From assembly GCA_947478955.1 (NCBI GenBank), contig CANJXJ010000017.1, positions 1 through 32,177 on the forward strand: 32,177 nt of DNA, read 5' to 3'. This document shows, piece after piece, positions 1 through 7,772 of this stretch. The notes beneath the pieces were generated by a model. That model was not told where the DNA came from. It did no database searches and saw nothing but the letters and a program-made list of their open reading frames with translations. A program made the position numbers and the translations under genes. Position 1 is the stretch's first letter. Each line of letters begins with the position of its first letter. The stretch is from Alphaproteobacteria bacterium. Lineage in GTDB: Bacteria > Pseudomonadota > Alphaproteobacteria > Paracaedibacterales > CAITNM01.

Positions 1-85
1 CAGAACCGGTTGTGTGGCGTATAATGATTGGTAAAATATTGGCGTTGAAAAATTCTTCGCAAATGGGATAAAGACGATCTGTCAT
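1..85 (-). CDS. N-terminus of an unidentified protein (runs off the window)
   Basis: The minus strand opens with ATG at 85-83 and stays open for 28 codons to the window edge. The peptide begins MTDRLYPICEEFFNAN and continues with a hydrophobic ILPIII stretch. A good Shine-Dalgarno sequence (AGAAGGAG) lies about 8 bases upstream of the ATG, which is the main support for a real gene. I do not recognise the family from 28 residues. It diverges from the lipoprotein gene at 422, with a 336-base gap that carries palindromic repeats. Confidence 0.55.
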   Translation of the reverse strand, partial: MTDRLYPICEEFFNANILPIIIRHTTGS

Positions 86-187
86 ATAGGCTAAACTCCT
101 TCTGCTTGAAGTCTAACTCTATTTAGTTAGTTTGTTAACAGTTCCTAGTAATAACACTCGTCATGGTAAATTTATTTCAGCATCTAG

Positions 188-252
188 ATCCCGAAACAAG
201 TTCGGGATGACAATTGAAAGTATAGTAACGGGATCCCGGCTTTCGCGGGGAT
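188..252. repeat. Two intergenic palindromes of a dispersed repeat family
   Basis: The 336-base gap between the gene at 1-85 and the one at 422 holds two hairpins. The first is ATCCCGAA / TTCGGGAT around a 5-base loop (188-208). The second is ATCCCGGC-TTTC-GCGGGGAT (233-252). The second is nearly the reverse complement of the hairpin at 3100-3119, so the two are copies of one mobile or expanding repeat in opposite orientation. No T-run follows either, so a terminator role is less likely. The rest of the gap is AT-rich; a TATAAT at 386-391 could be the -10 of the downstream lipoprotein gene, but no good -35 is visible. Confidence 0.7.
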
Positions 253-421
253 GATAGAGATTTTATATTCGGGGAAGTGATTTTATTTTCGTGGCAATGG
301 TCTTGGTGAAACGCCTATTGGTTGAAGTTATTATCCCTTAGTGAAGTTGCTTTTATACTATCTAGCCAAGCTGGGCGAAACGTTTTATAATACTTTATCA
401 ATATAAAATGAACTAACTTTT

Positions 422-919
422 ATGAAAATGAAAAGAATTTTACTAGTAGCTTTAGCTACTTTACCTTTGTTTTTAACGAGCTGCGCGCCAAAATTGGGTG
501 GCAGTGATTACTCTATGGCTGATGTGGGTGCTAATAGCACAAGCCTTAAAGGATCAATTATTTCTATTCGTGTAGTTAATCTTGTGGCTACTGACGCTAA
601 CAAGCCAGGGCTTGGTGCGGGAGTTGGTGCAATAGCAGGTGGTACTACTGGTTATGTTGTAAGTAATGGTGGCCCATTTACAACCGTTGCCGGCGGATTG
701 TTGGGTGGTGTAGCTGGGCATTTTGCTGAGCAAGCGTTAACTAACCAAGAAGGTTATGAATATACAGTTCAGCTTGATAATGGTAGCGTTCAAACTATTG
801 CGCAGGGTGCTGAACCAAAAATGTCAGTCGGACAACGAGTTATTGTTGTGTTGAACAACAAGGGTGTTCAAGGGCAACAAGCACGTTCTCGTGTGATTCC
901 AGATAATTCTGCACGTTAA
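422..919 (+). CDS. Glycine-zipper outer-membrane lipoprotein (SlyB/Pcp-like)
   Basis: A 165-residue protein with a lipoprotein signal peptide: basic start MKMKR, hydrophobic core, and lipobox L-T-S-C with the acylated Cys at residue 21. Residues about 63-97 form a Gly/Ala-rich glycine-zipper segment (GLGAGVGAIAGG, then GGLLGGVAG), as in SlyB and 17-kDa-antigen-type lipoproteins that sit in the outer membrane. The C-terminal third is a small beta-rich domain with the pattern YTVQLDNG...VGQRVIVV seen in SlyB relatives. It ends 12 bases before tolQ on the same strand and probably heads the tol transcript. ATG at 428 (residue 3) is an equally possible start. The family assignment is firm; its exact role is not known from sequence. 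Confidence 0.85.
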   Translation: MKMKRILLVALATLPLFLTSCAPKLGGSDYSMADVGANSTSLKGSIISIRVVNLVATDANKPGLGAGVGAIAGGTTGYVVSNGGPFTTVAGGLLGGVAGHFAEQALTNQEGYEYTVQLDNGSVQTIAQGAEPKMSVGQRVIVVLNNKGVQGQQARSRVIPDNSAR

Positions 920-931
920 TTAGAGGGATTT

Positions 932-1720
932 ATGGACGCGCAAACGGCAGCAGCTGCAGCAACTACGGTTATGCCAAGCATTCCATCGGCAAGTGATGTT
1001 GTGATGCAAACAATGGCACAAGTGGGCCCTCAAGTAGCAAAACATCTTTCAATGTGGGATTTGTTTTGGGGGGCCGACATTGTTATTAAGTTGGTCATGC
1101 TTGGGTTAATGGTTGCCTCAGTTTGGTCATGGACAATTATTTTCCATAAGGTTATTCGAGTTCATCGCTTGAATAACTTGGCTGATCAATTTGAAGAAGC
1201 ATTTTGGTCAGGTGGTCCATTGGATGAATTATTTAATCGATTGCAAAGCAGGTACACCGATCCTATGTCAGCGGTATTTTGCGCAGCGATGCGTGAATGG
1301 CGCCGGTCAATGTCGAAGGGGTATACAAAAGCGGCAGGTATGCGTGGAACGATGGAGCAACGTATTGAAAGAGTTATGCAAGTAACTGTTGGTCGTGAAA
1401 TGGATCAGCTAGAACGCCATATGGGGTTCTTGGCTTCTCTTGGGGCAAACGCGGTGATTGTGGGGTTATTCGGTACGGTTTTAGGTATTATGAATAGCTT
1501 TGAAAATATTGCTACCATGCAAAATACCAACCTTGCAGTGGTGGCACCTGGTATTGCAGAAGCGCTATTTGCAACGGCGATTGGGTTGATTGCAGCAATT
1601 CCTGCAGCAATTGCTTACAATAAATTATCTAGCGATTTGAACAGGTACGCTAACCGTCTGGATGCCTTTGTAAGTGAGTTCAGCTCCATTATTTCCCGTC
1701 AATTGGAAGAGAGCAGCTAA
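932..1720 (+). CDS. tolQ: TolQ, Tol-Pal proton-channel subunit
   Basis: A 262-residue MotA/TolQ/ExbB-family inner-membrane protein. With TolR it forms the proton-driven motor that energises TolA, for outer-membrane constriction during division. Three membrane segments are visible: about 44-70 (DIVIKLVMLGLMVASVWSW), about 168-192 (LGANAVIVGLFGTVLGIM, the conserved family signature) and about 205-232 (GIAEALFATAIGLIAAIPAA). The N-terminal 40 residues are Ala/Met-rich and slightly longer than in E. coli. An AGAGGGA ribosome site (921-927) precedes the ATG. The stop overlaps the tolR start by one base (TAATG), indicating translational coupling. Confidence 0.95.
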   Translation: MDAQTAAAAATTVMPSIPSASDVVMQTMAQVGPQVAKHLSMWDLFWGADIVIKLVMLGLMVASVWSWTIIFHKVIRVHRLNNLADQFEEAFWSGGPLDELFNRLQSRYTDPMSAVFCAAMREWRRSMSKGYTKAAGMRGTMEQRIERVMQVTVGREMDQLERHMGFLASLGANAVIVGLFGTVLGIMNSFENIATMQNTNLAVVAPGIAEALFATAIGLIAAIPAAIAYNKLSSDLNRYANRLDAFVSEFSSIISRQLEESS

Positions 1721-2163
1721 TGGCTAGCCCTATCAGTTCCTTTAGCAAACGATCAGGACGCAGGCGTAACACTGGGTTTAATTCAACCATCAACATTACG
1801 CCATTAGTAGATGTGATGTTGGTGTTGTTGATTATTTTCATGGTAACAGCGCCTATGTTAACTGTAGGCGTGCCTGTGGATTTGCCAAAAACCCAGGCTG
1901 CCCAAATGAATGATAGCGTTGATCCACTTGTGGTAAGCGTTAATGCTAAAGGAGAAACCTACATTCAAGAAGCACTTGTGCCTATGAAAGCAATAGTTGA
2001 TCGTTTAAAAGCTATCACCAATAATAATCCCGAAGCAAAAATTTACGTACGAGGTGATCACAAAATTGCCTATGGTAAAATTATGGAAGTGATGGGAGCC
2101 ATTGCAGCAGCGGGCTTTCACAAAGTTTCGTTGATTGCAGAGTTGCCATCGTCTGCGCGGTAG
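1720..2163 (+). CDS. tolR: TolR, Tol-Pal motor subunit
   Basis: A 147-residue ExbD/TolR-family protein. After a basic cytoplasmic N-terminus (KRSGRRR) comes INITPLVDVMLVLLIIFMV, the single membrane helix with the conserved proton-carrying Asp at residue 31 (equivalent to E. coli TolR D23). The periplasmic domain follows, ending in the usual YGKIMEVMGAIAAAGFHKVSLI motif region. The length is normal. The start overlaps the tolQ stop by one base and tolA begins 3 bases after the stop, so the three genes form one operon. Confidence 0.95.
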   Translation: MASPISSFSKRSGRRRNTGFNSTINITPLVDVMLVLLIIFMVTAPMLTVGVPVDLPKTQAAQMNDSVDPLVVSVNAKGETYIQEALVPMKAIVDRLKAITNNNPEAKIYVRGDHKIAYGKIMEVMGAIAAAGFHKVSLIAELPSSAR

Positions 2164-2166
2164 TCA

Positions 2167-3081
2167 ATGCGTAAGGCGATTCTCTATTCATTCCTTCTCC
2201 ATATCTTCATTGTACTAGCGGTCTATTTTGATTTGCGTTTTGCATTTTTTCAAAAAATGGACACATCTCATACAATGCTGATTGATTTTGTGGCAATTAG
2301 TGACAAATCAGCAGCGCCTAAGCGTGCAATTGCGCCAGCGCCTGATGAGACAGCAAAAGAAGAAGGGCCAAAGGAAGAAATTAAAAAGCAACCCATTCCA
2401 GAGCCTGAAAAACCAAAGGAACCCGAGAAGCCAAAAGAAGAAGAAAAGCCTAAAGAATTAGAGAAGCCAAAGGATAAAGACAAACCAAAAGAAGAAAAAA
2501 TTCCTTTGAAAAAGGATAAGGACAAACCTAAAAAAGAAGAAAAAAAGAAAGAAGAAGTTAAAAAGAAGGATAAGAAAACGCCTAAAAAAGCTGAGGTTGA
2601 TCTTACTAAACCAAAGCCAAAAGGGGCCAAGGATGACGCTAAGGACAAAAATCCCAAGGCCAAAAAGAAGAGTATTGATGACGTTTTAAGTAGTGTGATT
2701 AAAGACGACACAGACGCAATTGATGATTTGATTGGTGAAGATGGCGCTGACGTTGATGATCTTGCGCCAGTGGTGACTGCATCAGAAATAGACGCGGTAC
2801 GGGCTAAAATTCGCCCATGTTGGTCAGTACCGGCAGGTGCTAAAGGGGCGAAGGATTTGGTGGTTGATATTGATATGGAATTAAGTGCTGATGGTACGGT
2901 TATAAAGGCTGATATCGTTGATAAGCGTCGTATGGCAAATGATCCCTATTACACCATTGCAGCAGAAAGTGCGCGACGCGCGGTGCTTGATCCGAAATGT
3001 AATCCATTGCCTTTGCCCAAAGGTAAGCATGATCAGTGGAAGAACATGACCATGAGTTTTAATCCGAAGGATATGTTTTAG
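2167..3081 (+). CDS. tolA: TolA-like periplasm-spanning protein
   Basis: A 304-residue protein with the TolA layout. One N-terminal membrane helix (about 5-28) is followed by a long Lys/Glu/Pro-rich rod (about 55-165, runs of EKPKEPEKPKEE and KDKDKPK type), then a C-terminal globular domain from about 205. In that domain, IRPCWSVPAGAKGAKDLVV and a second Cys (DPKCNPLP) match the usual two-Cys TolA C-terminal domain. Domain III normally contacts TolB and Pal, but neither gene follows here. Low-complexity K/P/E DNA makes a long antisense open frame over this gene, which I do not count as coding. Position in the tolQRA operon makes the call secure. Confidence 0.92.
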   Translation: MRKAILYSFLLHIFIVLAVYFDLRFAFFQKMDTSHTMLIDFVAISDKSAAPKRAIAPAPDETAKEEGPKEEIKKQPIPEPEKPKEPEKPKEEEKPKELEKPKDKDKPKEEKIPLKKDKDKPKKEEKKKEEVKKKDKKTPKKAEVDLTKPKPKGAKDDAKDKNPKAKKKSIDDVLSSVIKDDTDAIDDLIGEDGADVDDLAPVVTASEIDAVRAKIRPCWSVPAGAKGAKDLVVDIDMELSADGTVIKADIVDKRRMANDPYYTIAAESARRAVLDPKCNPLPLPKGKHDQWKNMTMSFNPKDMF

Positions 3082-3099
3082 GTATGGCTTTTACCTATC

Positions 3100-3212
3100 A
3101 TCCTCGCGAAAGCGCGGATCCAGTGAAGTTAATCATTATGGATTTTCGGCTTCGGGGGAATGACAAGCGGGTACGGGAATGACAAGAGGGTGTGGGAATG
3201 AGAAGCGGCCCC
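3100..3212. repeat. Palindrome plus three tandem 19-bp repeats before lpxB
   Basis: The 135-base gap between tolA and lpxB is almost entirely repeat. Positions 3100-3119 hold the hairpin ATCCTCGCG-AAAG-CGCGGAT, near-reverse-complement of 233-252. Positions 3156-3212 hold three head-to-tail copies of a 19-bp unit starting GGGAATGACAAG, with the third copy degenerate. The array ends 4 bases before the lpxB ATG, so the purine-rich repeat (GAGAAG) supplies whatever ribosome-binding sequence lpxB has. Confidence 0.8.
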
Positions 3213-3216
3213 TACA

Positions 3217-4362
3217 ATGACTAAGCGCATCTTTGTCATCGCTGGGGAAGCATCTGGTGATTTTCTAGGTAGCCAGTTACTGCAGTCGCTTAAGAAGCTA
3301 CATCCGGATTGTGAAATCGCAGGTGTTGGAGGGCAACAAATGCAAGCTCAAGGCCTTTCGAGCTTGTTCCCCATGACTGATATTTCGCTGTTTGGCTTAG
3401 TTGAGCTTATTCCCCATTTGCTTAAGGTTCTAAAACGTATTAAACAAACAAAAGCAGCATTGAATGCTTTTAAGCCGGATGTTCTGGTAACTATTGATTC
3501 CCCTGGATTTTGTTTAAGAATTGCCAAATATGCGAAGCAATTAGGCATTCCTGTGGTGCATTACGTGGCGCCATCGGTTTGGGCATGGCGGGCAGGGCGT
3601 GCCAAGAAGTTTGCAAAAAAAATACGCGTAGATCATCTCTTGTGCTTGCTGCCCTTTGAGCCAGCGTACTTTACATGTCACGGTTTGCCATCAACCTTTG
3701 TGGGACACCCGGTTACTGGGGTGGAATTACCTAACGACAGTGGATTTCGTGAATCCATGGGCATTAGTCGAGAAGCTACCTTAGTTTGCTTATTGCCTGG
3801 AAGCCGCAAAAGCGAAATTGGGAACCTTTTAAAAATATTTTTAGAAGCAATAGCCAAATTGCCATTGAACAGACGCATTGAAGTGGTCCTGCCAACCCTG
3901 CCACACCTAGCGCCCCTGATTGAACCATTGATTCAAGAAGCTCGGATTCCTATAAAAATAGTCACGACAGTTGAGCAAAAGTGGCAGGCCTTCATGCAAA
4001 GCAGTATTGCTTTGGCGGCTAGTGGTACAGTAAGTTTGGAGCTTGCTTATGCGGGTGTCCCTCAGGTTATAGCCTATAAAATATCAAGGCTTACCTATTG
4101 GATTGTAAAATGGTTGATCACCACTAAGTACGCAAGCTTGGTAAATATTTTAAGCAAAAAAATGGTTGTGCCTGAATATTTACAAGATCAATGCAACCCT
4201 GAATTTTTGAGCAAACAATTAGATAACATGTTGGCAGACGGCCAATATCAAAAACAAATTCGCCAAAAATATAAGGAAGTAATTGATACCTTAAAAGTTC
4301 CAGGGGCGTGCTCAAGTGATGTGGCAGCGTCGGTGGTGAGTAAGTTTTTAAACGCGCGGTGA
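3217..4362 (+). CDS. lpxB: Lipid-A-disaccharide synthase
   Basis: A 381-residue GT19 glycosyltransferase that joins UDP-diacylglucosamine and lipid X to make the lipid A disaccharide at the inner-membrane face. Visible family motifs in order: AGEASGD (8-14), VTIDSPGFCLRIAK (about 90-103), HYVAPSVWAWRAGR (about 111-124), LCLLPFEPAYF, FVGHPV, LLPGSRKSEI (about 192-201) and ASGTVSLELAYAGVP (about 268-282) near the nucleotide-sugar site. It is full length, implying the organism still makes lipid A. It stands alone, without the usual lpxD-fabZ-lpxA neighbours. The start is set by the motif-rich N-terminus; the ribosome site is poor and falls in the preceding repeat. Confidence 0.95.
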   Translation: MTKRIFVIAGEASGDFLGSQLLQSLKKLHPDCEIAGVGGQQMQAQGLSSLFPMTDISLFGLVELIPHLLKVLKRIKQTKAALNAFKPDVLVTIDSPGFCLRIAKYAKQLGIPVVHYVAPSVWAWRAGRAKKFAKKIRVDHLLCLLPFEPAYFTCHGLPSTFVGHPVTGVELPNDSGFRESMGISREATLVCLLPGSRKSEIGNLLKIFLEAIAKLPLNRRIEVVLPTLPHLAPLIEPLIQEARIPIKIVTTVEQKWQAFMQSSIALAASGTVSLELAYAGVPQVIAYKISRLTYWIVKWLITTKYASLVNILSKKMVVPEYLQDQCNPEFLSKQLDNMLADGQYQKQIRQKYKEVIDTLKVPGACSSDVAASVVSKFLNAR

Positions 4363-4380
4363 GCAGATTTTTCTTTGTTT

Positions 4381-4481
4381 TGGATCCTCTGGTCAAGCCA
4401 GGGGAAAACTAGAAATGGATTCTGGGAGTAGGCCAGAGGAAAACTAGAAAGGGATCCTCTGGTCAAGCCAGAGGAAAATTC
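4381..4481. repeat. 35-bp hairpin repeat, three tandem copies
   Basis: Three head-to-tail copies at 4381-4415, 4416-4450 and 4451-4481. The consensus begins GGATCCTCTGGTCAAG and its core CCTCTGG-TCAAG-CCAGAGG is a perfect hairpin in copy 3. Copy 2 has lost the palindrome. A further copy lies at 22765-22800. The array separates the convergent genes lpxB and lpdA, where it might also help end transcription. It is a member of the window's dispersed repeat load. Confidence 0.85.
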
Positions 4482-4489
4482 AACGTGAT

Positions 4490-5875
4490 CTAATAATGAA
4501 TCACTCGCCCATATGCATCGAGGGTTGATTCATGCATCATTTCCGAAAGAGTAGGGTGGGGGAAAATGGTATGCATTAGTTCGGCTTCGGTGGTTTCTAA
4601 GGTTTTTCCAATCGCAAAGCCTTGTACTAGCTCAGTAACTTCTGCTCCTATCATATGCGCACCAAGTAGTTCACCGGTTTTTGCATCATAAATTGTTTTT
4701 ACCAATCCATCAGGTTCGCCTAAAGCAATGGCCTTGCCATTACCACGGTAGGGGAATCTGCCAACTTTTAACGTGTGACCAAGGGTTTTTGCTTTTTCTT
4801 CAGTTAAGCCAATGCTGGCAATTTGGGGATGGCTATAGGTGCAGCCGGGGATGTTGGTTTTTTTGATAGGGTGTAATCCTTTTACGCCAAACATATGTTC
4901 AACAGCTAAGATACCTTCATGACTAGCTTTGTGAGCAAGCCACGGAGCACCGGCAACGTCACCAATGGCGTACACGCCTTTTTCTGCCGTTTCGCACCAT
5001 TCATTAACTAAGATCTGGCCTTTTTCAATCTTAACTTTTGTCTTTTCTAAACCTAGATTTTCTGTATTGCCTGAAATGCCAATGGCAACAATCACGGCAT
5101 CTACCTTTAGTTTTTCAATGTCTTTGCCATCTTTGGAAATGATTGCGTCAACATGGTCTTTTGCAGGGGTCAATTTACTGATCGCCCCTAAGTGGAATTT
5201 TATACCTTGTTTTTCAAACTGCTTATGCGCTAAATCAGAAATTTCTGCATCTTCATTGGGTAAAATTCTTGTTAACATTTCAACAACAGTAACATCAACC
5301 CCAAGGGTACGATAAAAACTGGCAAACTCAATGCCGATGGCACCTGATCCGATAACCAATAATGATTTTGGAGTAAATTCAGGGGTCATGGCTTGCTTGG
5401 CCGTCCAAATGCGAGGATGAGCATCAACGCCTGGCAGCATTCTTGCCTTGGCTCCGGTTGCAATAATAATATTTGAAGCTGATATGGTTTCAGGTTTTTC
5501 ACCACTAATTTTTAATGCGGTAGCTTTTTCAAAACTGGCATTTCCGTAAAAAACTGTAACTTTATTTTTAGCTAAAAGCCCTTTGATACCAGCTGATAAT
5601 TGCCCGGCAATTTTTCGTGACCTTTCAACCATTTTAGAAAGGTTAGGTTTGACCTGTCCTACTTCAATGCCAAATTCATTAGCGTTATTAATAAGATGAA
5701 GCACTTCAGCTGAGCGGAGCAACGCTTTGGTAGGAATGCATCCCCAATTTAAACACACACCACCGAGGTGTTCTTTTTCAATAATTGCTACCTTTTTCCC
5801 AAGCTGGCTGGCCCTGATAGCAGACACATACCCGCCAGGTCCGGCACCAATCACAACAACATCAAAATTTTGCAT
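4490..5875 (-). CDS. lpdA: Dihydrolipoyl dehydrogenase (E3)
   Basis: A 461-residue class I flavoprotein disulfide reductase. It reoxidises dihydrolipoamide with NAD+ in the pyruvate or 2-oxoglutarate dehydrogenase complexes. Visible: FAD-binding GAGPGGY (10-16), redox disulfide C41-x4-C46 within GGVCLNWGCIPTK, NAD-binding GSGAIGIEFASF (about 177-188), second FAD motif YAIGDVAG (about 300-307), and the C-terminal HTIFPHPTLSE with the catalytic His-Glu pair. Length is normal and all key residues are present. No E1 or E2 gene is next to it, so which complex it serves cannot be told from here. It is convergent with lpxB and divergent from grxC. Confidence 0.95.
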   Translation of the reverse strand: MQNFDVVVIGAGPGGYVSAIRASQLGKKVAIIEKEHLGGVCLNWGCIPTKALLRSAEVLHLINNANEFGIEVGQVKPNLSKMVERSRKIAGQLSAGIKGLLAKNKVTVFYGNASFEKATALKISGEKPETISASNIIIATGAKARMLPGVDAHPRIWTAKQAMTPEFTPKSLLVIGSGAIGIEFASFYRTLGVDVTVVEMLTRILPNEDAEISDLAHKQFEKQGIKFHLGAISKLTPAKDHVDAIISKDGKDIEKLKVDAVIVAIGISGNTENLGLEKTKVKIEKGQILVNEWCETAEKGVYAIGDVAGAPWLAHKASHEGILAVEHMFGVKGLHPIKKTNIPGCTYSHPQIASIGLTEEKAKTLGHTLKVGRFPYRGNGKAIALGEPDGLVKTIYDAKTGELLGAHMIGAEVTELVQGFAIGKTLETTEAELMHTIFPHPTLSEMMHESTLDAYGRVIHY

Positions 5876-5990
5876 ATTTCACCCTTATAATTTTTGTATC
5901 TTTCTAAGATAACGGAAGTTATGATGGGATGCTATTTTCTTTTTAATGTTGCATAATAAAGCACAATCCCAGGGAGGTTTGATTGGTAAT

Positions 5991-6245
5991 ATGGCTGAAA
6001 TCATCGTTTACACGACAAATTATTGCCCTTATTGCGTAAAGGCAAAACAAATCCTTCGCAATAAAGGGGTGGATTTCGAAGAAATTGATTTAACTAATGA
6101 TGATGCTGGCCGAATTGCGCTGGTTGAAAAGTCAGGAGGCCGCAAAACCGTGCCCCAGATTTTTATTAATGGACAGCATATCGGTGGGTGTGATGATTTA
6201 GTAGATCTTGATGCAAAAGGGGAGCTTGCTTCTTTACTAGTATGA
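5991..6245 (+). CDS. grxC: Glutaredoxin 3 (monothiol/dithiol GrxC type)
   Basis: An 84-residue glutaredoxin with active site C12-P-Y-C15 near the N-terminus, the cis-Pro motif TVPQIFINGQHIGG (glutathione site) and the CDD motif after it. It reduces protein disulfides and glutathione mixed disulfides. I chose the ATG at 5991 (MAEIIVYTT) over the ATG at 5946 because it gives the standard family length and follows AGGGAGG (5971-5977), although the 13-base spacing is long. The stop overlaps the ftsA start by four bases (ATGA), so the two are translationally coupled. Confidence 0.93.
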   Translation: MAEIIVYTTNYCPYCVKAKQILRNKGVDFEEIDLTNDDAGRIALVEKSGGRKTVPQIFINGQHIGGCDDLVDLDAKGELASLLV

Positions 6246-7516
6246 GTTTATTTAAAGCTAAGTCCCAGAATCTTCCTTCGGAAACGTTTGCCGCTCTTGA
6301 TATAGGTTCAAGCAAGGTTTGCTGTGCTATTGCCAAAATGAACCGAGATATTAACCCTGAAAAAGGGGTGACAATTAAAATTTTGGGCGTTGCATCTCAC
6401 GTTGCAAAAGGGATTAGAGGGGCGTCAATTATTAACCTCGAGGATCTTGAAGACTCTATTTTAAATGGTATTCATTCAGCAGAACAGCTTGCTAAACAAA
6501 CTATTCGTAGCGTGTATGTGAATCTTCCGGCAGAAGCGCTCCAATCCCATTACATCACCACAAAAATTTCTCTTTATGGGCAGCCTGTCAAAGAGTCACA
6601 CCTTCAAAAAGCGTTAGATGTTAGCCGTGATCAAAGTATAGGGGTGGGTCGGCGGATTATTCATATTTTCCCCATTTCCTATGACCTTGATGACAGTACG
6701 CATATTCATGACCCAAAGGGGATGCTGGGAGATACTCTAACAACTAGCGTGCATGTTATAACGGCGCCGATCCATTTGATTGCGAATTTAAGTGCCTGTA
6801 TTGGCAGGTGTCACTTGGATGTAAATGCATTTGTGGCGGGTCCTTATGCTACTGCACTTTCATGTTTGGTAGATGATGAAAAAGAAATGGGCGTGACCCT
6901 GCTTGATATTGGCAGCCACAGCATTTCGATGATGAGTTTTTATAATGGTAATCCAGTGTACTTGGGATGTATTCCTGTGGGGGGAAGCCATATTACCCAT
7001 GACATTGCCCAAGGACTTAACACCAATATTAGTCAAGCGGAGCGCCTTAAAACTCTTTACGGAACGCTACTGGGTACTCTTGATGATCGGGAAACAATTT
7101 TGGTTACCCAGCTTGGTGAAGATAATTCAACCTTTGCGAATCCCGTTTCGAAAAGTTTTTTAATGCACATTATTAAGGCTAGGGCTGAAGAAATACTTGA
7201 AGCTATTGAACGGGCATTAACGTCTCAAAAAATTGATCCTATAGCCTTGCAACGGTTTGTAATTACGGGTGGGGCCAGCCAATTACAGGGCCTGCGAGAA
7301 TCTATGCAAACATACTTTAACCGAGTGGTGCGCGTGGCTACGCCGCAGGGGTTACAAGGTATTGGTGATGTAGTGCACACGCCAACGTTTTCGTTGTGTG
7401 CGGGGCTTTTACAGTATGCAATGCTTGATCATCAAGGAATGCAGTTAAACCGCGCATTGGAAAAACCAAAGGGTGTGGTTGGGCGTACCTGGGGTTGGAT
7501 TCGTAACCATGTATAA
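6242..7516 (+). CDS. ftsA: Cell division protein FtsA
   Basis: A 424-residue actin-fold ATPase that tethers FtsZ to the membrane. The N-terminal phosphate-1 motif AALDIGSSKVCCAIA (18-32) is followed by an SHS2-type 1C domain (about 90-170), the phosphate-2 motif TLLDIGSHSISM (about 220-231), the adenosine motif VITGGASQLQGL (about 340-351), and a C-terminal amphipathic membrane-targeting helix (VGRTWGWIRNHV, last residues). It has all parts expected for function. In most bacteria ftsA sits between ftsQ and ftsZ; here it overlaps grxC and neither partner is present. Confidence 0.93.
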   Translation: MSLFKAKSQNLPSETFAALDIGSSKVCCAIAKMNRDINPEKGVTIKILGVASHVAKGIRGASIINLEDLEDSILNGIHSAEQLAKQTIRSVYVNLPAEALQSHYITTKISLYGQPVKESHLQKALDVSRDQSIGVGRRIIHIFPISYDLDDSTHIHDPKGMLGDTLTTSVHVITAPIHLIANLSACIGRCHLDVNAFVAGPYATALSCLVDDEKEMGVTLLDIGSHSISMMSFYNGNPVYLGCIPVGGSHITHDIAQGLNTNISQAERLKTLYGTLLGTLDDRETILVTQLGEDNSTFANPVSKSFLMHIIKARAEEILEAIERALTSQKIDPIALQRFVITGGASQLQGLRESMQTYFNRVVRVATPQGLQGIGDVVHTPTFSLCAGLLQYAMLDHQGMQLNRALEKPKGVVGRTWGWIRNHV

Positions 7517-7519
7517 TCT

Positions 7520-7690
7520 ATGAATGCAAAACTCACTATCAGTTCTGAAAAACAAAAACGTCTTGAAAAAGCGTTGCGAGAAAATTTGCGTAAGCGTAAA
7601 AGTCAACAACGGGAACGTGAAGATAAAGAGAAGGCAGTAATACTGGATGACCAGGTCGTGCTGCCGCGCTCTCCTCGTGATGACGGGTGA
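7520..7690 (+). CDS. Small basic protein of unknown function
   Basis: A 56-residue open frame starting 3 bases after the ftsA stop, so probably co-transcribed. It begins MNAKLTISSEKQKRLEKALREN and is very rich in Lys, Arg, Glu and Gln to about residue 38 (a likely single amphipathic helix), followed by a short acidic tail ending in SPRDDG. It resembles, from memory, the short helical alphaproteobacterial proteins with an ALRENLKRRK-type core; I cannot confirm that. It has no signal peptide or membrane segment. It could be a non-coding open stretch, but tight spacing and amino-acid make-up favour a gene. Confidence 0.6.
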   Translation: MNAKLTISSEKQKRLEKALRENLRKRKSQQREREDKEKAVILDDQVVLPRSPRDDG

Positions 7691-7772
7691 ATTCGTCAGG
7701 GGCTGAGTAGCCCTAGATCATGGGGTCAAGCACGAGGAAGAAGGAAGCGGGGGGTGTGTTTAGTGCCTTCTC

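Noticed and set aside
2268-2711. 147-residue minus-strand frame opposite tolA
   Set aside because: It mirrors the Lys/Glu/Pro-rich codons of tolA (Ser/Phe/Leu repeats) and has no ribosome site or family features.
5946-5990. Upstream ATG giving a 99-residue glutaredoxin
   Set aside because: The extra 15 residues have no family match and the AGGGAGG site lies after this ATG.
7691-7772. Terminator after ftsA and the small ORF
   Set aside because: Two small hairpins are present (7681-7698 and 7700-7713) but neither has a T-run.
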